From Symsagittifera roscoffensis (taxonomy: Eukaryota > Xenacoelomorpha > Acoela > Convolutidae): a DNA stretch of 64,000 nucleotides. Location: contig NW_026971191.1 of the NCBI RefSeq assembly GCF_963678635.1, positions 1-64,000 on the forward strand. Direction: 5' to 3'. The notes under the pieces are model-generated. The model did no database searches and had not been told where the DNA came from. It saw only the letters and a list, made by a program, of their open reading frames with translations. Position numbers and translations under genes: made by a program. This document shows, in pieces, positions 32,131-47,400 of this stretch; positions within the stretch are counted from its first letter, which is position 1; the number at the start of each line of letters is the position of its first letter.

Positions 32131-33440
32131 CCGGCCCCACTGACCAAAAACAAAAAATTTATCCTTTTAAATGAGGGACCCTATCTTATCACTTAACCAG
32201 CCCCACTGACCAAAAACAAACAGTTTATCCTTTTAAATGAGGGACCCTATCTTATCACTTAACCAGCCCCACTGACCAAAAACAAACAGTTTATCCTTTT
32301 AAAAGAGGGACCCTATCTTATCACTTAACCAGCCCCACTTACCAAAAACAAACAGTTTATCCTTTAAATGAGGGACCCTATTTTATCACTTAACCAGCCC
32401 CACTGACCAAAAACAAACAGTTTATCCTTTTAAATGAGGTTTCCTATCTTATCACTTAACCAGCCCCACTGACCAAAAACAAACAATTTATCATTTTAAA
32501 TGAGGGATCCTATCTTATCACTTAACCAGCCCCACTGACCAAAAACAATTAATTTATCCTTTTAAATGAGGGGCTCTATCTTATCACTTAACCGGCCCCA
32601 CTGACCAAAAACAAAAAATTTATCTTTTTAAATGAGGGACCCTATCTTATCACTTAACCAGCCCCACTGACCAAAAACAAACAGTTTATCCTTTTAAATG
32701 AGGGACCCTATCTTATCACTTAACCAGCCCCACTGACCAAAAACAAACAGTTTATCCTTTTAAAAGAGGGACCCTATCTTATCACTTAACCAGCCCCACT
32801 TACCAAAAACAAACAGTTTATCCTTTAAATGAGGGACCCTATTTTATCACTTAACCAGCCCCACTGACCAAAAACAAACAGTTTATCCTTTTAAATGAGG
32901 TTTCCTATCTTATCACTTAACCAGCCCCACTGACCAAAAACAAACAATTTATCATTTTAAATGAGGGATCCTATCTTATCACTTAACCAGCCCCACTGAC
33001 CAAAAACAATTAATTTATCCTTTTAAATGAGGGGCTCTATCTTATCACTTAACCGGCCCCACTGACCAAAAACAAAAAATTTATCCTTTTAAATGAGGGA
33101 CCCTATCTTATCACTTAACCAGCCCCACTGACCAAAAACAAACAGTTTATCCTTTTAAATGAGGGACCCTATCTTATCACTTAACCAGCCCCACTGACCA
33201 AAAACAAACAGTTTATCCTTTTAAAAGAGGGACCCTATCTTATCACTTAACCAGCCCCACTTACCAAAAACAAACAGTTTATCCTTTAAATGAGGGACCC
33301 TATTTTATCACTTAACCAGCCCCACTGACCAAAAACAAACAGTTTATCCTTTTAAATGAGGTTTCCTATCTTATCACTTAACCAGCCCCACTGACCAAAA
33401 ACAAACAATTTATCATTTTAAATGAGGGATCCTATCTTAT
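32131..33440. repeat. Higher-order repeat of 461 bp (7 monomers), nearly three copies
   Basis: The CCGGCCCCAC variant followed by AAAAAATTTATC lies at 32131, 32592 and 33053, exactly 461 bp apart. That is seven monomers minus one base, because one monomer in each unit lacks a T (TTTATCCTTTAAATG). GAGGTTTCCTATC, CACTTACCAAAA and GGGGCTCTATC recur in the same order in each unit. The third unit diverges around 33441. Near identity between units indicates recent unequal exchange or replication slippage. Confidence 0.92.
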
Positions 33441-34772
33441 CATTTAAATAGCCCCACTGACCAAAAACAATTAGTTTATCCTTTTAAATGAGGGAACCTA
33501 TCTTATCACTTAACCAGCCCCACAGACCAAAAACAAAGAGTTTATCCTTTTAAATGAGGGACCCTATCTTATCACTTAACCAGCCCCACTGACCAAAAAC
33601 AAACAGTTTATCCTTTTAAATGAAGGACCCTATCTTATCACTCAACCAACCACACTGACCAAAAACAAATAGTTTATCCTTTTAAATGAGGGACCCTTTC
33701 TTAACACTTGACCATTCCCACTGACTAAAAACAAACAGTTTATCCTTTTAAATGTGGGACCCTATCTTATCACTTAACCAGCCCCACTGACAAAAAACAA
33801 ACAGTTTATCCTTTTAAATGAGGGACCCTACCTTATCACTTAACCAGTACCACTGAAAAAAACAATCAATTTATCCTTTTAAATGAGGGACCCTATCTTA
33901 TCACTCAACCGACCCCACTGACCAAAAACAAACAGTTTATCCTTTTAAATGAGGGACCCTATCTTATCACTTAACCAGCCCCTCTGACCAAAAACAAACA
34001 ATTTATTCTCTTAAATGAGGGACCCTATCTTATCACTTAACCAGCCCCACTGACCAAAAACAAACAGTTTATCTTTTTGAATGAGGGACCCTCTCTTATT
34101 ACTTAACCAGCCCCACTGACCAAAAACAAACAGTGTATCCTTTTAAATGAGGGACCCTATCTTATCACTTAACCAGCAACCAGCCCCACTGACCAAAAAC
34201 AAACAGTTTATCCTTTTAAATGAGAGACCCTATCATATCACTTAACCAGCCCCACTGACCAAAAACAAACAGTTTGTCCTTTTAAATGAGGGACCCCATA
34301 TTATCACTTAACCAGCCCCACTGACCAAAAACAAACAGTTTATCCTTTTAAATGAGGGACCCTATCTTATCACTTAACCAGCCCCACTGACCAAAAACAA
34401 ACAGTTTACACTTTAAAATGAGGGACCCTATAATATCACTTAACCAGCCCCACTGACCAAAAACAAACAATTTATCCTTTTAAATGAGGGACCCTATCTT
34501 ATCACTTAACCAGCCCCACTGACCAAAAACAAACAGTTTATCCTTTTAAATGAGGGACCCCATCTTATCACTTAACCAGCCCCACTGACCAAAACAAACA
34601 GTTTATCCTTTTAAATGAGGGACCCTATCTTATCACTTAACCAGCCCCACTGACCAAAAACAAACAGTTTATCATTTTAAATGAGGGACCCTATCTTATC
34701 ACTTAACCAGCCCCACTGACCAAAAACAAACAGTTTATCCTTTTAAATGAGGGACCCTATCTTATCACTTAA

Positions 34773-36620
34773 CCAGCCTCACTGACCAAAAACAAACAGT
34801 TTAACCTTTTAAATGAGGGACCCTATCTTATCAGTTAACCAGCCCCACTGACCAAAAACAAACAGTTCATCCTTTTAAATGAGGAACTCTATCTTATCAC
34901 TCAACCAACCCCACTGACCAAAAACAAACAGTTCATCCTTTTAAATGAAGGACCCTATCTTATCACTTAACCAGCCCCACTGACAAAAAACAAACAGTTT
35001 ATCTTTTTAAATGAGGGACCCTATCTTATCACTTAATCAGCCCCACTGACCAAAAACAAACAGTTTATCCTTTGAAATGAGGGACCCTATCTTATCAAAT
35101 AACCAGCCTCACTGACAAAAAACAAACAGTTTATCCTTTTAAATGAGGGACCATATTTTATCACTTAACCAGCCGCACTGACCAAAAACAAACCGTTTAT
35201 CCTTTTAAATGAGGGACCCTTTCTCATCACTTAACCAGCCCCACTGACCAAAAACAAACAGTTTATCCTTATAACTGAGGGAGCCCATCTTATCACTTAA
35301 CCAGCCCCACTGACCAAAAACAAACAGTTTATCCTTTTAAATGAGGGACCCTATCTTATCACTTAACCAGCCCCATTGACCAAAAATAAACAGTTTATAC
35401 TTTTAAATGAGGGACCCTATCTTATCACTTAACCAGCCCCACTGACCAAAAACAAACAGTTTATCTTTTTAAATGAGGGACCCTATCTTATCACACAACC
35501 AGCCGCACTGACCAAAAACAAACAGTTCATACTCTTAAATGAGGGACCCTATCTTATCACTCAACCAACCCCACTGACCAAAAACAAACAGTTCATCCTT
35601 CTAGTTGAGGGACCCTATCTTATCACTTAACTAGCCCCACTGACCAAAAACAAACAGTTTTTCCTTTTAAATGGGGGACCCTATCTTATCACTTAACCAG
35701 CCTCACTGACCAAAAACAAACAGTTTAACCTTTTAAATGAGGGACCCTATCTTATCACTTAACCAGCCCCAATGACCAAAAACAAACAGTTCATCCTTTT
35801 AAATGAGGAACTCTATCTTATCACTCAACCAACCCCACTGACCAAAAACAAACAGTTCATCCTTTTAAATGAAGGACCCTATCTTATCACTTAACCAGCC
35901 CCACTGACCAAAAACAAACAGTTTATCTTTTTAAATGAGGGACCCTATCTTATCACTTAATCAGCCCCACTGACCAAAAACAAACAGTTTATCCTTTGAA
36001 ATGAGGGACCCTATCTTATCAAATAACCAGCCTCACTGACAAAAAACAAACAGTTTATCCTTTTAAATGAGGGACCATATTTTATCACTTAACCAGCCGC
36101 ACTGACCAAAAACAAACCGTTTATCCTTTTAAATGAGGGACCCTTTCTCATCACTTAACCAGCCCCACTGACCAAAAACAAACAGTTTATCCTTATAAAT
36201 GAGGGAGCCCATCTTATCACTTAACCAGCCCCACTGACCAAAAACAAACAGTTTATCCTTTTAAATGAGGGACCCTATCTTATCACTTAACCAGCCCCAT
36301 TGACCAAAAATAAACAGTTTATACTTTTAAATGAGGGACCCTATCTTATCACTTAACCAGCCCCACTGACCAAAAACAAACAGTTTATCTTTTTAAATGA
36401 GGGACCCTATCTTATCACACAACCAGCCGCACTGACCAAAAACAAACAGTTCATACTCTTAAATGAGGGACCCTATCTTATCACTCAACCAACCCCACTG
36501 ACCAAAAACAAACAGTTCATCCTTCTAGATGAGGGACCCTATCTTATCACTTAACTAGCCCCACTGACCAAAAACAAACAGTTTTTCCTTTTAAATGGGG
36601 GACCCTATCTTATCACTTAA
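34773..36620. repeat. Tandem 924-bp (14-monomer) duplication
   Basis: CCAGCCTCACTGACC followed by TTTAACC occurs at 34773 and 35697, and GAGGAACTCTATC at 34881 and 35805. Both pairs are 924 bp apart, exactly 14 monomers. Rare variants between them (AAATAACCAGCCTC, GACCATATTTTATC, AAACCGTTTATCC) repeat in order. Confidence 0.9.
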
Positions 36621-39600
36621 CCAGCCCCACTGACCAAAAACAAACAGTTTATCCTTTGAAATGAGGGACCCTATATTATCACTTAACCAGCCCCTCTGAC
36701 CAAAAACAAACAATTTATCCTTTTAAATGAGGGACCCTATCTTATCACTTAACCAGCCCCACTGACCAAAAAAACAAACAATTTATTCTCTTAAATGAGG
36801 GACCCTATATTATCACTTAACCAGCCCCACTGACCAAAAACAAACAGTTTATCTTTTTGAATGAGGGACCCTATCTTATCACTTAACCAGCCCCACTGAC
36901 CAAAAACAAACAGTGTATCCTCTTAGATGAGGGACCCTATCTTATCACTTAACCAGCAACCAGCCCCACTGACCAAAAACAAACAGTTTATCCTTTTAAA
37001 TGAGGGACCCTATCTTATCACTTAACCAGCCCAACTGACCAAAAACAAACAGTTCATCCTTTTAAATGAGGGACCCCGTCTTATCACTTAACCAGCCCCA
37101 CTGACCAAAAACAAACAGTTTATCCTTTTAAATGAGGGACCCTATCTTATCACTTAACCAGCCCCACTGACCAAAAACAAACAGTTTATACTTTAAAGAG
37201 AGGGACCCTATATTATCACTTAACCAGCCCCACTGACCAAAAACAAACAGTTTATCCTTTTAAATGAGGGACCCTATCTTATCACTTAACCAGCCCCACT
37301 GACCAAAAACAAACAGTTTATCCTTTTAAATGAGGGACCCCATCTTATCACTTAACCAGCCCCACTGACCAAAAACAAACAGTTTATCCTTTTAAATGAG
37401 GGACCCTATCTTATCACTTAACCAGCCCCACTGACCAAAAACAAACAGTTTATCATTTTAAATGAGGGACCCTATCTTATCACTTAACCAGCCCCACTGA
37501 CCAAAAACAAACAGTTCATCCTTTTAAATGAGGAACTCTATCTTATCACTCAACCAACCCCAATGACCAAAAACAAACAGTTCATCCTTTTAAATGAAGG
37601 ATCCTATCTTATCACTTAACCAGCCCCACTGACCAAAAACAAACAGTTTATCTTTTTAAATGAGGGACCCTATCTTATCACTTAACCAGCCCCACTGACC
37701 AAAAACAAACAGTTTATCCTTTGAAATGAGGGACCCTATCTTATCATATAACCAGCCCCACTGACCAAAAACAAACAGTTTATCATTTTAAATGAGGGAC
37801 CCTATTTTATGACTTAACCAGCCGCACTGACCAAAAACAAACAGTTTATCCTTTTAAATTAGGGACCTTATCGTATCACTTAACCAGCCCCACTGACCAA
37901 AAACAAACAGTTTATCCTTTTAAATGAGGGACCCTATCAAATCACTTAATCAGCCCCACTGACCAAAAACAAACAGTTTATCTTTTTAAATGAGGGACCC
38001 TATCTTATCACTTAACCAGCCCCACTGACCAAAAACAAAGAGTTCATACTTTTAAATGAGGGACCCTATCTTATCACTCAACCAACTCCACTGACCAAAA
38101 ACAAACAGTTCATCCTTTTAGATGAGGGACCCTATCTTATCACTTATACTTTAAAGAGAGGGACCCTATATTATCACTTAACCAGCCCCACTGACCAAAA
38201 AAAAACAGTTTATCATTTTAAATGAGGGACCCTATCTTATCACTTAACCAGCCCCACTGACAAAAAACAAACAGTTTATCCTTTTAAATGAGGGACCATA
38301 TTTTATCACTTAACCAGCCGCACTGACCAAAAACAAACCGTTTATCCTTTTAAATGAGGGACCCTTTCTCATCACTTAACCAGCCCCACTGACCAAAAAC
38401 AAACAGTTTATCCTTATAAATGAGGGACCCCATCTTATCACTTAACCAGCCCCACTGACCAAAAACAAACAGTTTATCCTTTTAAATGAGGGACCCTATC
38501 TTATCACTTAACCAGCCCCATTGACCAAAAATAAACAGTTTATACTTTTAAATGAGGGACCCTATCTTATCACTTAACCAGCCCCACTGACCAAAAACAA
38601 ACAGTTTATCTTTTTAAATGAGGGACCCTATCTTATCACTTAACCAGCCGCACTGACCAAAAACAAACATTTCATACTCTTAAATGAGGGACCCTATCTT
38701 ATCAGTCAACCAACCCCACTGACCAAAAACAAACAGTTCATCCTTCTAGATGAGGGACCCTATCTTATCACTTAACTAGCCCCACTGACCAAAAACAAAC
38801 AGTTTTTCCTTTTAAATGGGGGACCCTATCTTATCACTTAACCAGCCCCACTGACCAAAAACAAACAGTTTATCCTTTGAAATGAGGGACCCTATATTAT
38901 CACTTAACCAGCCCCTCTGACCAAAAACAAACAATTTATCCTTTTAAATGAGGGACCCTATCTTATCACTTAACCAGCCCCACTGACCAAAAAACAAACA
39001 ATTTATTCTCTTAAATGAGGGACCCTATCTTATCACTTAACCAGCCCCACTGACCAAAAACAAACAGTTTATCTTTTTGAATGAGGGACCCTATCTTATC
39101 ACTTAACCAGCCCCACTGACCAAAAACAAACAGTGTATCCTTTTAGATGAGGGACCCTATCTTATCACTTAACCAGCAACCAGCCCCACTGACCAAAAAC
39201 AAACAGTTTATCCTTTTAAATGAGGGACCCTATCTTATCACTTAACCAGCCCCACTGACCAAAAACAAACAGTTCATCCTTTTAAATGAGGGACCCCATC
39301 TTATCACTTAACCAGCCCCATTGACCAAAAACAAACAGTTTATTCTTTTAAATGAGGGACCCTATCTTATCACTTAACCAGCCCCACTGACCAAAAACAA
39401 ACAGTTTATACTTTAAAGAGAGGGACCCTATATTATCACTTAACCAGCCCCACTGACCAAAAACAAACAGTTTATCCTTTTAAATGAGGGACCCTATCTT
39501 ATCACTTAACCAGCCCCACTGACCAAAAACAAACAGTTTATCCTTTTAAATGAGGGACCCCATCTTATCACTTAACCAGCCCCACTGACCAAAAACAAAC

Positions 39601-40230
39601 AGTTTATCCTTTTAAATGAGGGACCCTATCTTATCACTTAACCAGCCCCACTGACCAAAAACAAACAGTTTATCATTTTAAATGAGGGACCCTATCTTAT
39701 CACTTAACCAGCCCCACTGACCAAAAACAAACAGTTCATCCTTTTAAATGAGGAACTCTATCTTATCACTTAACCAACCCCACTGACCAAAAACAAACAG
39801 TTCATCCTTTTAAATGAAGGATCCTATCTTATCACTTAACCAGCCCCACTGACCAAAAACAAACAGTTTATCTTTTTAAATGAGGGACCCTATCTTATCA
39901 CTTAACCAGCCCCACTGACCAAAAACAAACAGTTTATCCTTTGAAATGAGGGACCCTATCTTATCATATAACCAGCCCCACTGACCAAAAACAAACAGTT
40001 TATCATTTTAAATGAGGGACCCTATTTTATCACTTAACCAGCCGCACTGACCAAAAACAAACAGTTTATCCTTTTAAATGAGGGACCTTATCGTATCACT
40101 TAACCAGCCCCACTGACCAAAAACAAACAGTTTATCCTTTTAAATGAGGGACCCTATCTTATCACTTAATCAGTCCCACTGACCAAAAACAAACAGTTTA
40201 TCTTTTTAAATGAGGACCCTATCTTATCGC
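36030..40230. repeat. 2.22-kb block duplication within the satellite
   Basis: The 6-bp insertion variant AACCAGCAACCAGCCCC lies at 36951 and 39171, and GAGGAACTC at 37530 and 39750; both pairs are 2220 bp apart. The third copy of the insertion variant, at 34171, belongs to an older layer. Between the two blocks a truncated monomer (CACTTATACTTTAAAGAG near 38143) marks a junction that lost about 40 bp. Confidence 0.88.
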
Positions 40231-42904
40231 TTAACCAGCCCCACTGACCAAAAACAAACAGTTTATCCTTTTAAATGAGGGACCCTATCTTATCGCTTAA
40301 CCAGCCCCACTGACCAAAAACAAACAGTTTATCCTTTTAAATGAGGGACCCTATATTATCACTTAACTAGTCCCACTGACCAAAAACAAACAGTTTATCC
40401 TTTGAAATTAGGGACCCTATATTATCACTTAACCAGCCCCTCTGACCAAAAACAACCAATTTATCCTTTTAAATGAGGGACCCTATCTTATCGCTTAACC
40501 AACTCCACTGACCAAAAACAAACAGTTCATCCTTTTAGATGAGGGACCCTATCTTATCACTTAACTAGCCTCACTGACCAAAAACAAACAGTTCATCCTT
40601 TTAGATGAGGGACCCTATCTTATCACTTAACTAGTCCCACTGACCAAAAACAAACAGTTTATCCTTTGAAATTAGGGACCCTATATTATCACTTAACCAG
40701 CCCCTCTGACCAAAAACAACCAATTTATCCTTTTAAATGAGGGACCCTATCTTATCGCTTAACCAGCCCCACTGACCAAAAACAAACAGTTTATCCTTTT
40801 AAATGAGGGACCCTATATTATCACGTAACCAGCCCCACTGACCAAAAACAAACAGTTTATCCTTTTAAATGAGGGACCCTATCTTCTCACTTAACCAGTC
40901 CCACTGACCAAAAACAAACAGTTTATCCTTTTAAATGAGGGACCCGATCTTATCACTTAACCAGCCCCACTGACCAAAAACCAACAGTTTATCCTTTTAA
41001 ATGAGGGACCCTATCTTATCACTTGACCAGCCCCACTGACCAAAAACAAACAGTTTATCCTTTTAAATGAGGGACCATATCTTATCACTTAACCAGCCAA
41101 ACTGACCAAAAACAAACAGTTTATCCTTTTAAATGAGGGGCCCCATCTTATCACTTAACCAGCCCCACTGACCAAAAACCAACAGTATATCCTTTTAAAT
41201 GAGGGACCCTATCTTATCACTTAACCAGCCCCACTGACCAAAAACAAACAGTTTATCCTTTGAAATGAGGGACCCTATCTTATCATTTAACCAGCCCCAC
41301 TGACCAAAAACAAACAGTTTATCCTTTTAAATGAGGGGCCCTATTTTATCACTTAACCAGCCGCACTGACCAAAAACAAACAGTTTATCCTTTTAAATGA
41401 GGGACCCTATCTTATCACTTAACCAGCCCCACTGACCAAAAACAAACAGTTTATCCTTTTAAATGAGGGACCCCATCTTATCACTTAACCAGCGCCACTG
41501 ACCAAAAACAAATAGTTTATCCTTTTAAATGAGGGACCCTATCTTATCTTTTAACCAGCCCCATTGACCAAAAACAAACAGTTTATCCTTTTAAATGAGG
41601 GACCCTATCTTATCACTTAACCAGCCCCACTGACCAAAAACAAACAGTTTATCTTTTTAAATGAGGGACCCTATCTTATCACTTAACCAGCCCCACTGAC
41701 CAAAAACAAACAGTTCATCCTTTAAGATGAGGGACCCTATCTTATCACTTAACTAGCCCCAGTGACCAAAAACAAACAGTTTTCCTTTTAAATGAGGGAC
41801 CCTATCAATTCACTTAACCAGCCCCACTGACCAAAAACAAACAGTTTATCCTTTGAAATGAGGAACCCTATATTATCACTTAACCAGTCCCTCTGACCAA
41901 AAACAAACAATTTATCCTTTTTTAGTGAGGGACCCTATCTTATCACTTAACCAGCCCCACTGACCAAAAACAAACAGTTTATCATTTTAAATGAGGGACC
42001 ATATCTTATCACTTAACCAGCCCAACTGACCAAAAACAAACAGTTTATCCTTTTAAATGAGGGACCCTATCTTATCACTTAACATGCCCCACTAACCAAA
42101 AACAAACAATTTATCCTTTTAAACCAGGGACCCTATATTATCACTTAACCAGCCCCACAGACCAAAAACCAAAAGTTTATCCTTTTAAATGAGGGACCCT
42201 ATATTATCAGTTAACCAGCCCCACTGACCAAAACAAACAGTTTATCCTTTTAAATGAGGGACCGTATCTTATCACTTAACCAGCCCCACTGACCAAAAAC
42301 AAACAGTTTATCCTTCTAAATGAGGGACCCCATCTTATCACTTAACCAGCCCCACTGACCAAAAACAAACAGTTTATCCTTTTAAATGAGGGACCCTATC
42401 TTATCATTCAACAACCCCACTGACCAAAAACAAACAGTTCATCCTTTTAAATGAGGGACCCTATCTTATCACGTAACCAGCCCCCCTGACCAAAAACAAA
42501 CAGTTTATCTTTTCAAATGAGGGCCCTATTTTATCACTTAACCAGCCCCACTGACCAAAAACAAACAGTTTATCCTTTTAAATGAGGGACCGTATCTTAT
42601 CACTTAACCAGCCCCACTGACCAAAAACAAACAGTTTATCCTTTTAAATGAGGGACCCCATCTTATCACTTAACCAGCCCCACTGACCAAAAACAAACAG
42701 TTTATCCTTTTAAATGAGGGAACCTATCTTATCACTCAACAACCCCACTGACCAAAAACAAACATTTCATCCTTTTAAATGAGGGACCCTATCTTATCAC
42801 GTAACCAGCCCCACTGACCAAAAACAAACAGTTTATCTTTTCAAATGAGGGACCCTATCTTATCACTTAACCAGCCCCACTGACCAAAAACAAACAGTTT
42901 ATCC

Positions 42905-45900
42905 TTTGAAAAGAGGGATCCTATCTTATCACATAACCAGCCCCACTGACCAAAAACAAACAGTTTATCCTTTTAAATGAGGAACCCTTTATTATCACTT
43001 AACCAGCCCCACTGACTAAAAACAAACAGTTTATCCTTTTAAATGAGGGACCTTATCTTATCACTTAACCAGCCCCACTGACCAAAAACAAACAGTTTAT
43101 CCTTTTGAATGAGGACCCCATCTTATCACTTAACCAGCCCCACTGACCAAAAACAAACATTTTATCCTTTTAAATGAGGGACCCTATCTTATCACTCAAC
43201 AACCCCACTGACCAAAAACAAACAGTTCGTCCTTTTAAATGAGGGACCCTATCTTATCACGTAACCAGCCCCACTGACCAAAAACAAACAGTTTATCTTT
43301 TTAAATGAGGGACCCTATCTTATCACTTAACCAACCCCACTGACCAAAAACAAACAGTTTATCCTTTGAAAAGAGGGATCCTATCTTATCACATAATCAG
43401 CCCCACTGACCAAAAACAAACAGTTTATCCTTTTAAATGAAGGACCCTGTTTTATCACTTAACCAGCCCCACTGACCAAAAACAAACAGTTTATCTTTTT
43501 AAATGAGGGACCTTATCTTATCACTTAACCAGCCCCACTGACCAAAAACAAACAGTTTATCCTTTTAAATGAGGGACCCTATCTTATCACTTAACCAGTC
43601 CCACTGACCAAAAACAAACAGTTTATCCTTATAAATGAGGGACCTTATCTTATCACTTAACCAGCCCCACTGACCAAAAACAAACAGTTTATCCTTTTAA
43701 ATGAGGGACCACATCTTATCACTTAACCAGCCCCACTGACCAAAAACAAACAGTTTATCCTTTTAAATGAGGGACCCTATCTTATCACTCAACAACCCCA
43801 CTGACCAAAAACAAACAGTTTATCTTTTTAAATGAGGGACCCTATCTTATCACGTAACCAGCCCCACTGACCAAAAACAAACAGTTTATCTTTTTAAATG
43901 AGGGACCCTATCTTATCACTTAACCAGCCCCACTGACCAAAAACAAACAGTTTATCCTTTGAAAAGAGGGATCCTATCTTATCACATAACCAGCCCCACT
44001 GACCAAAAACAAACAGTTTATCCTTTTAAATGAGGGACCTTATCTTATCACTTAACCAGCCCCACTGACCAAAAACAAACAGTTTATCCTTTTAAATGAG
44101 GGACCCCATCTTATCACTTAACCAGCCCCACTGACCAAAAACAAACAGTTTATCCTTTTAAATGAGGGACCCTGTCTTATCACTTAACCAGCCCCACTGA
44201 CCAAACAAACAGTTTATCCTTTTAAATGAGGGACCCTTTATTATCACTTAACCAGCCCCACTGACTAAAAACAAACAGTTTATCCTTTTAAATGAGGGAC
44301 CTTATCTTATCACTTAACCAGCCCCACTGACCAAAAACAAACAGTTCACCTTTTAAATGAGGGACCCTATCTTATCACGTAACCAGCCCCACTGACCAAA
44401 AACAAATAGTTTATCTTTTTAAATGAGGGACCCTATCTTATCACTTAACCAGCCCCACTGACCAAAAACAAACAGTTTATCCTTTGAAAAGAGGGATCCT
44501 ATCTTATCACATAACCAGCCCCACTGACCAAAAACAAACAGTTTATCCTTTTAAATGAAGGACCCTATTTTATCACTTAACCAGCCCCACTGACCAAAAA
44601 CAAACAGTTTATCTTTTTAAATGAGGGACCTTATCTTATCACTTAACCAGCCCCACTGACCAAAAACAAACAGTTTATCCTTTTAAATGAGGGATCCTAT
44701 ATTATCACTTAACCAGTCCCACTGACCAAAAACAAACAGTTTATCCTTTTAAATGAGGGACCTTATCTTATCACTTAACCAGCCCCACTGACCAAAAACA
44801 AACAGTTTATCCTTTTAAATGAGGGACCCCATCTTATCACTTAACCAGCCCCACTGACCAAAAACAAACAGTTTATCCTTTTAAATGAGGGACCCTATCT
44901 TATCACTCAACAACCCCACTGACCAAAAACAAACAGTTCATCCTTTTAAATGAGGGACCCTATCTTATCACGTAACCAGCCCCACTGACCAAAAACAAAC
45001 AGTTTATCTTTTTAAATGAGGGACCCTATTTTATCACTTAACCAGCCCCACTGACCAAAAACAAACAGTTTATCCTTTGAAAAGAGGGATCCTATCTTAT
45101 CACATAACCAGCCCCACTGACCAAAAACAAACAGTTTATCCTTTTAAATGAGGGACCCTATATTATCACTTAACCAGCCCCACTGACCAAAAACAAACCG
45201 TTTATCCTTTTAAATGAGGGACCTAATCTTATCACTTAACCAGCCCCACTGACCAAAAACAAACAGTTTATCCTTTTAAATGAGGGACCCCATCTTATCA
45301 CTTAACCAGCCCCACTGACCAAAAACAAACAGTTTATCCTTTTGAATGAGGGACCCTGTCTTATCACGGTACCAGCCCCACTGACCAAAAACAAACAGTT
45401 TATCTTTTTAAATGAGGGACCCTATCTTATCACTTAACCAGCCCCACTGACCAAAAACAAACAGTTTATCCCTTGAAAAGAGGGATCCTATCTTATCACA
45501 TAACCAGCCCCACTGACCAAAAACAAACAGTTTATCCTTTTAAATGAGGGACCCTATATTATCACTTAACCAGCCCCACTGACCAAAAACAAACCGTTTA
45601 TCCTTTTAAATGAGGGACCTTATCTTATCACTTAACCAGCCCCACTGACCAAAAACGAACAGTTTATCCTTTTAAATGAGGGACCCTGTCTTATCACTTA
45701 ACCAGCCCCACTGACCAAAAACAAACAATTTATCCTTTTAAATGAGGGACCCTATCTTATCACTCAACCAGCCCCACTGACCAAAAACAAACAGTTTATC
45801 CTTTTAAATGAGGGACCCTATTTTATCACTTAACCAGCCCCACTGACCAAAAACAAACAGTTCATCCTTTAAAATGAGGGACCCTATCTTATCACTCAAC

Positions 45901-47400
45901 CAACCCCACTGACCAAAAACAAACAGTTCATCCTTTTAGATGAGGGACCCTATCTTATCACTTAACCAGCCCCACTGACCAAAAACAAAAAGTTTTCCTT
46001 TTAAATGAGGGAACCTATCTTATCACTTAACCAGCCCCACTGACCAAAAACAAACAGTTTATCCTTTGAAATGATGGACCCTATATTATCACTTAACCAG
46101 CCTCACTGACCAAAAACGAACAGTTTATCCTTTTAAATGAGGGACCCTATATTATCACTTAACCAGCCCCACTGACCAAAAACAAACAGTTTATCCTTTT
46201 AAATGAGGGACCCCATCTTATCACTTAACCAGCCCCACTGACCAAAAACAAACAGTTTATCCTTTTAAATGAGGGACCCTATCTTATCACTTAACCAGCC
46301 CCACTGACCAAAAACAAACAGTTTATCCTTTTAAATGAGGGACCCTATATTATCACTTAACCAGCCCCACTGACCAAAACAAACAGTTTATCCTTTTAAA
46401 TGAGGGACCCTATCTTATCACTTAACCAGCCCCACTGACCAAAAACAAACAGTTTATCCTTTTAAATGAGGGACCCCATCTTATCACTTAACCAGCCCCT
46501 CTGACCAAAAACAAACAGTTTATCCTTTTAAATGAGGGACCCTATCTTATCACTCAACAACCCCACTGACCAAAAACAAACAGTTCATCCTTTTAAATGA
46601 GGGACCCTATCTTATCACGTAACCAGCCCCACTGACCAAAAACAAACAGTTTATCTTTTTAAATGAGGGACCCTATCTTATCACTTAACCAGCCCCACTG
46701 ACCAAAAACAAACAGTTTATCCTTTGAAAAGAGGGGTTCTATCTTATCACATGACCAGTCCCACTGATCAAAAACAAACAGTTTATCCTTTTAAATGAGG
46801 GACCCTATATTATCACTTAACCAGCCCCACTGACCAAAAACAAACAGTTTATCCTTTTAAATGAGGGACCTTATCTTATCACTTAACCAGCCCCACTGAC
46901 CAAAAACAAACAGTTTATCCTTTTAAATGAGGGACCCCATCTTATCACTTAACCAGCCCCACTCACCAAAAACAAACAGTTTATCCTTTTAAATGAGGGA
47001 CCCTGTCTTATCACTTAACCAGCCCCACTGACCAAAAACAAACAATTTATCCTTTTAAATGAGGGACCCTATCTTATCACTTAACCAGCCCCACTGACCA
47101 AAAACAAACAGTTTATCCTTTTGAAGGAGGGACCCCATCTTATCACTTAACCAGCCCCACTGACCAAAAACAAACAGTTTATCCTTTTAAATGAGGGACC
47201 CTATCTTATCACTCAACAACCCCACTGACCAAAAACAAGCAGTTCATCCTTTTAAATGAGGGACCCTATCTTATCACGTAACCAGCCCCACTGACCAAAA
47301 ACAAACAGTTTATCTTTTTAAATGAGGGACCCTATCTTATCACTTAACCAGCCCCACTGACCAAAAACAAACAGTTTATCCTTTGAAAAGAGGGATTCTA
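42905..47400. repeat. Recurring GAAAAGAGGG-variant blocks, 6-19 monomers apart
   Basis: A diagnostic monomer, CCTTTGAAAAGAGGG followed by an altered ATCCTATC or TTCTATC, recurs with its AAGAGGG at 42911, 43371, 43963, 44489, 45082, 45478, 46729 and 47388. It is usually followed by a CACATAACC monomer. The spacings (460, 592, 526, 593, 396, 1251, 659 bp) are near multiples of 66, so blocks of different length carry the same marker. The short CAACAACCCCACTG monomer also recurs in these blocks. Confidence 0.85.
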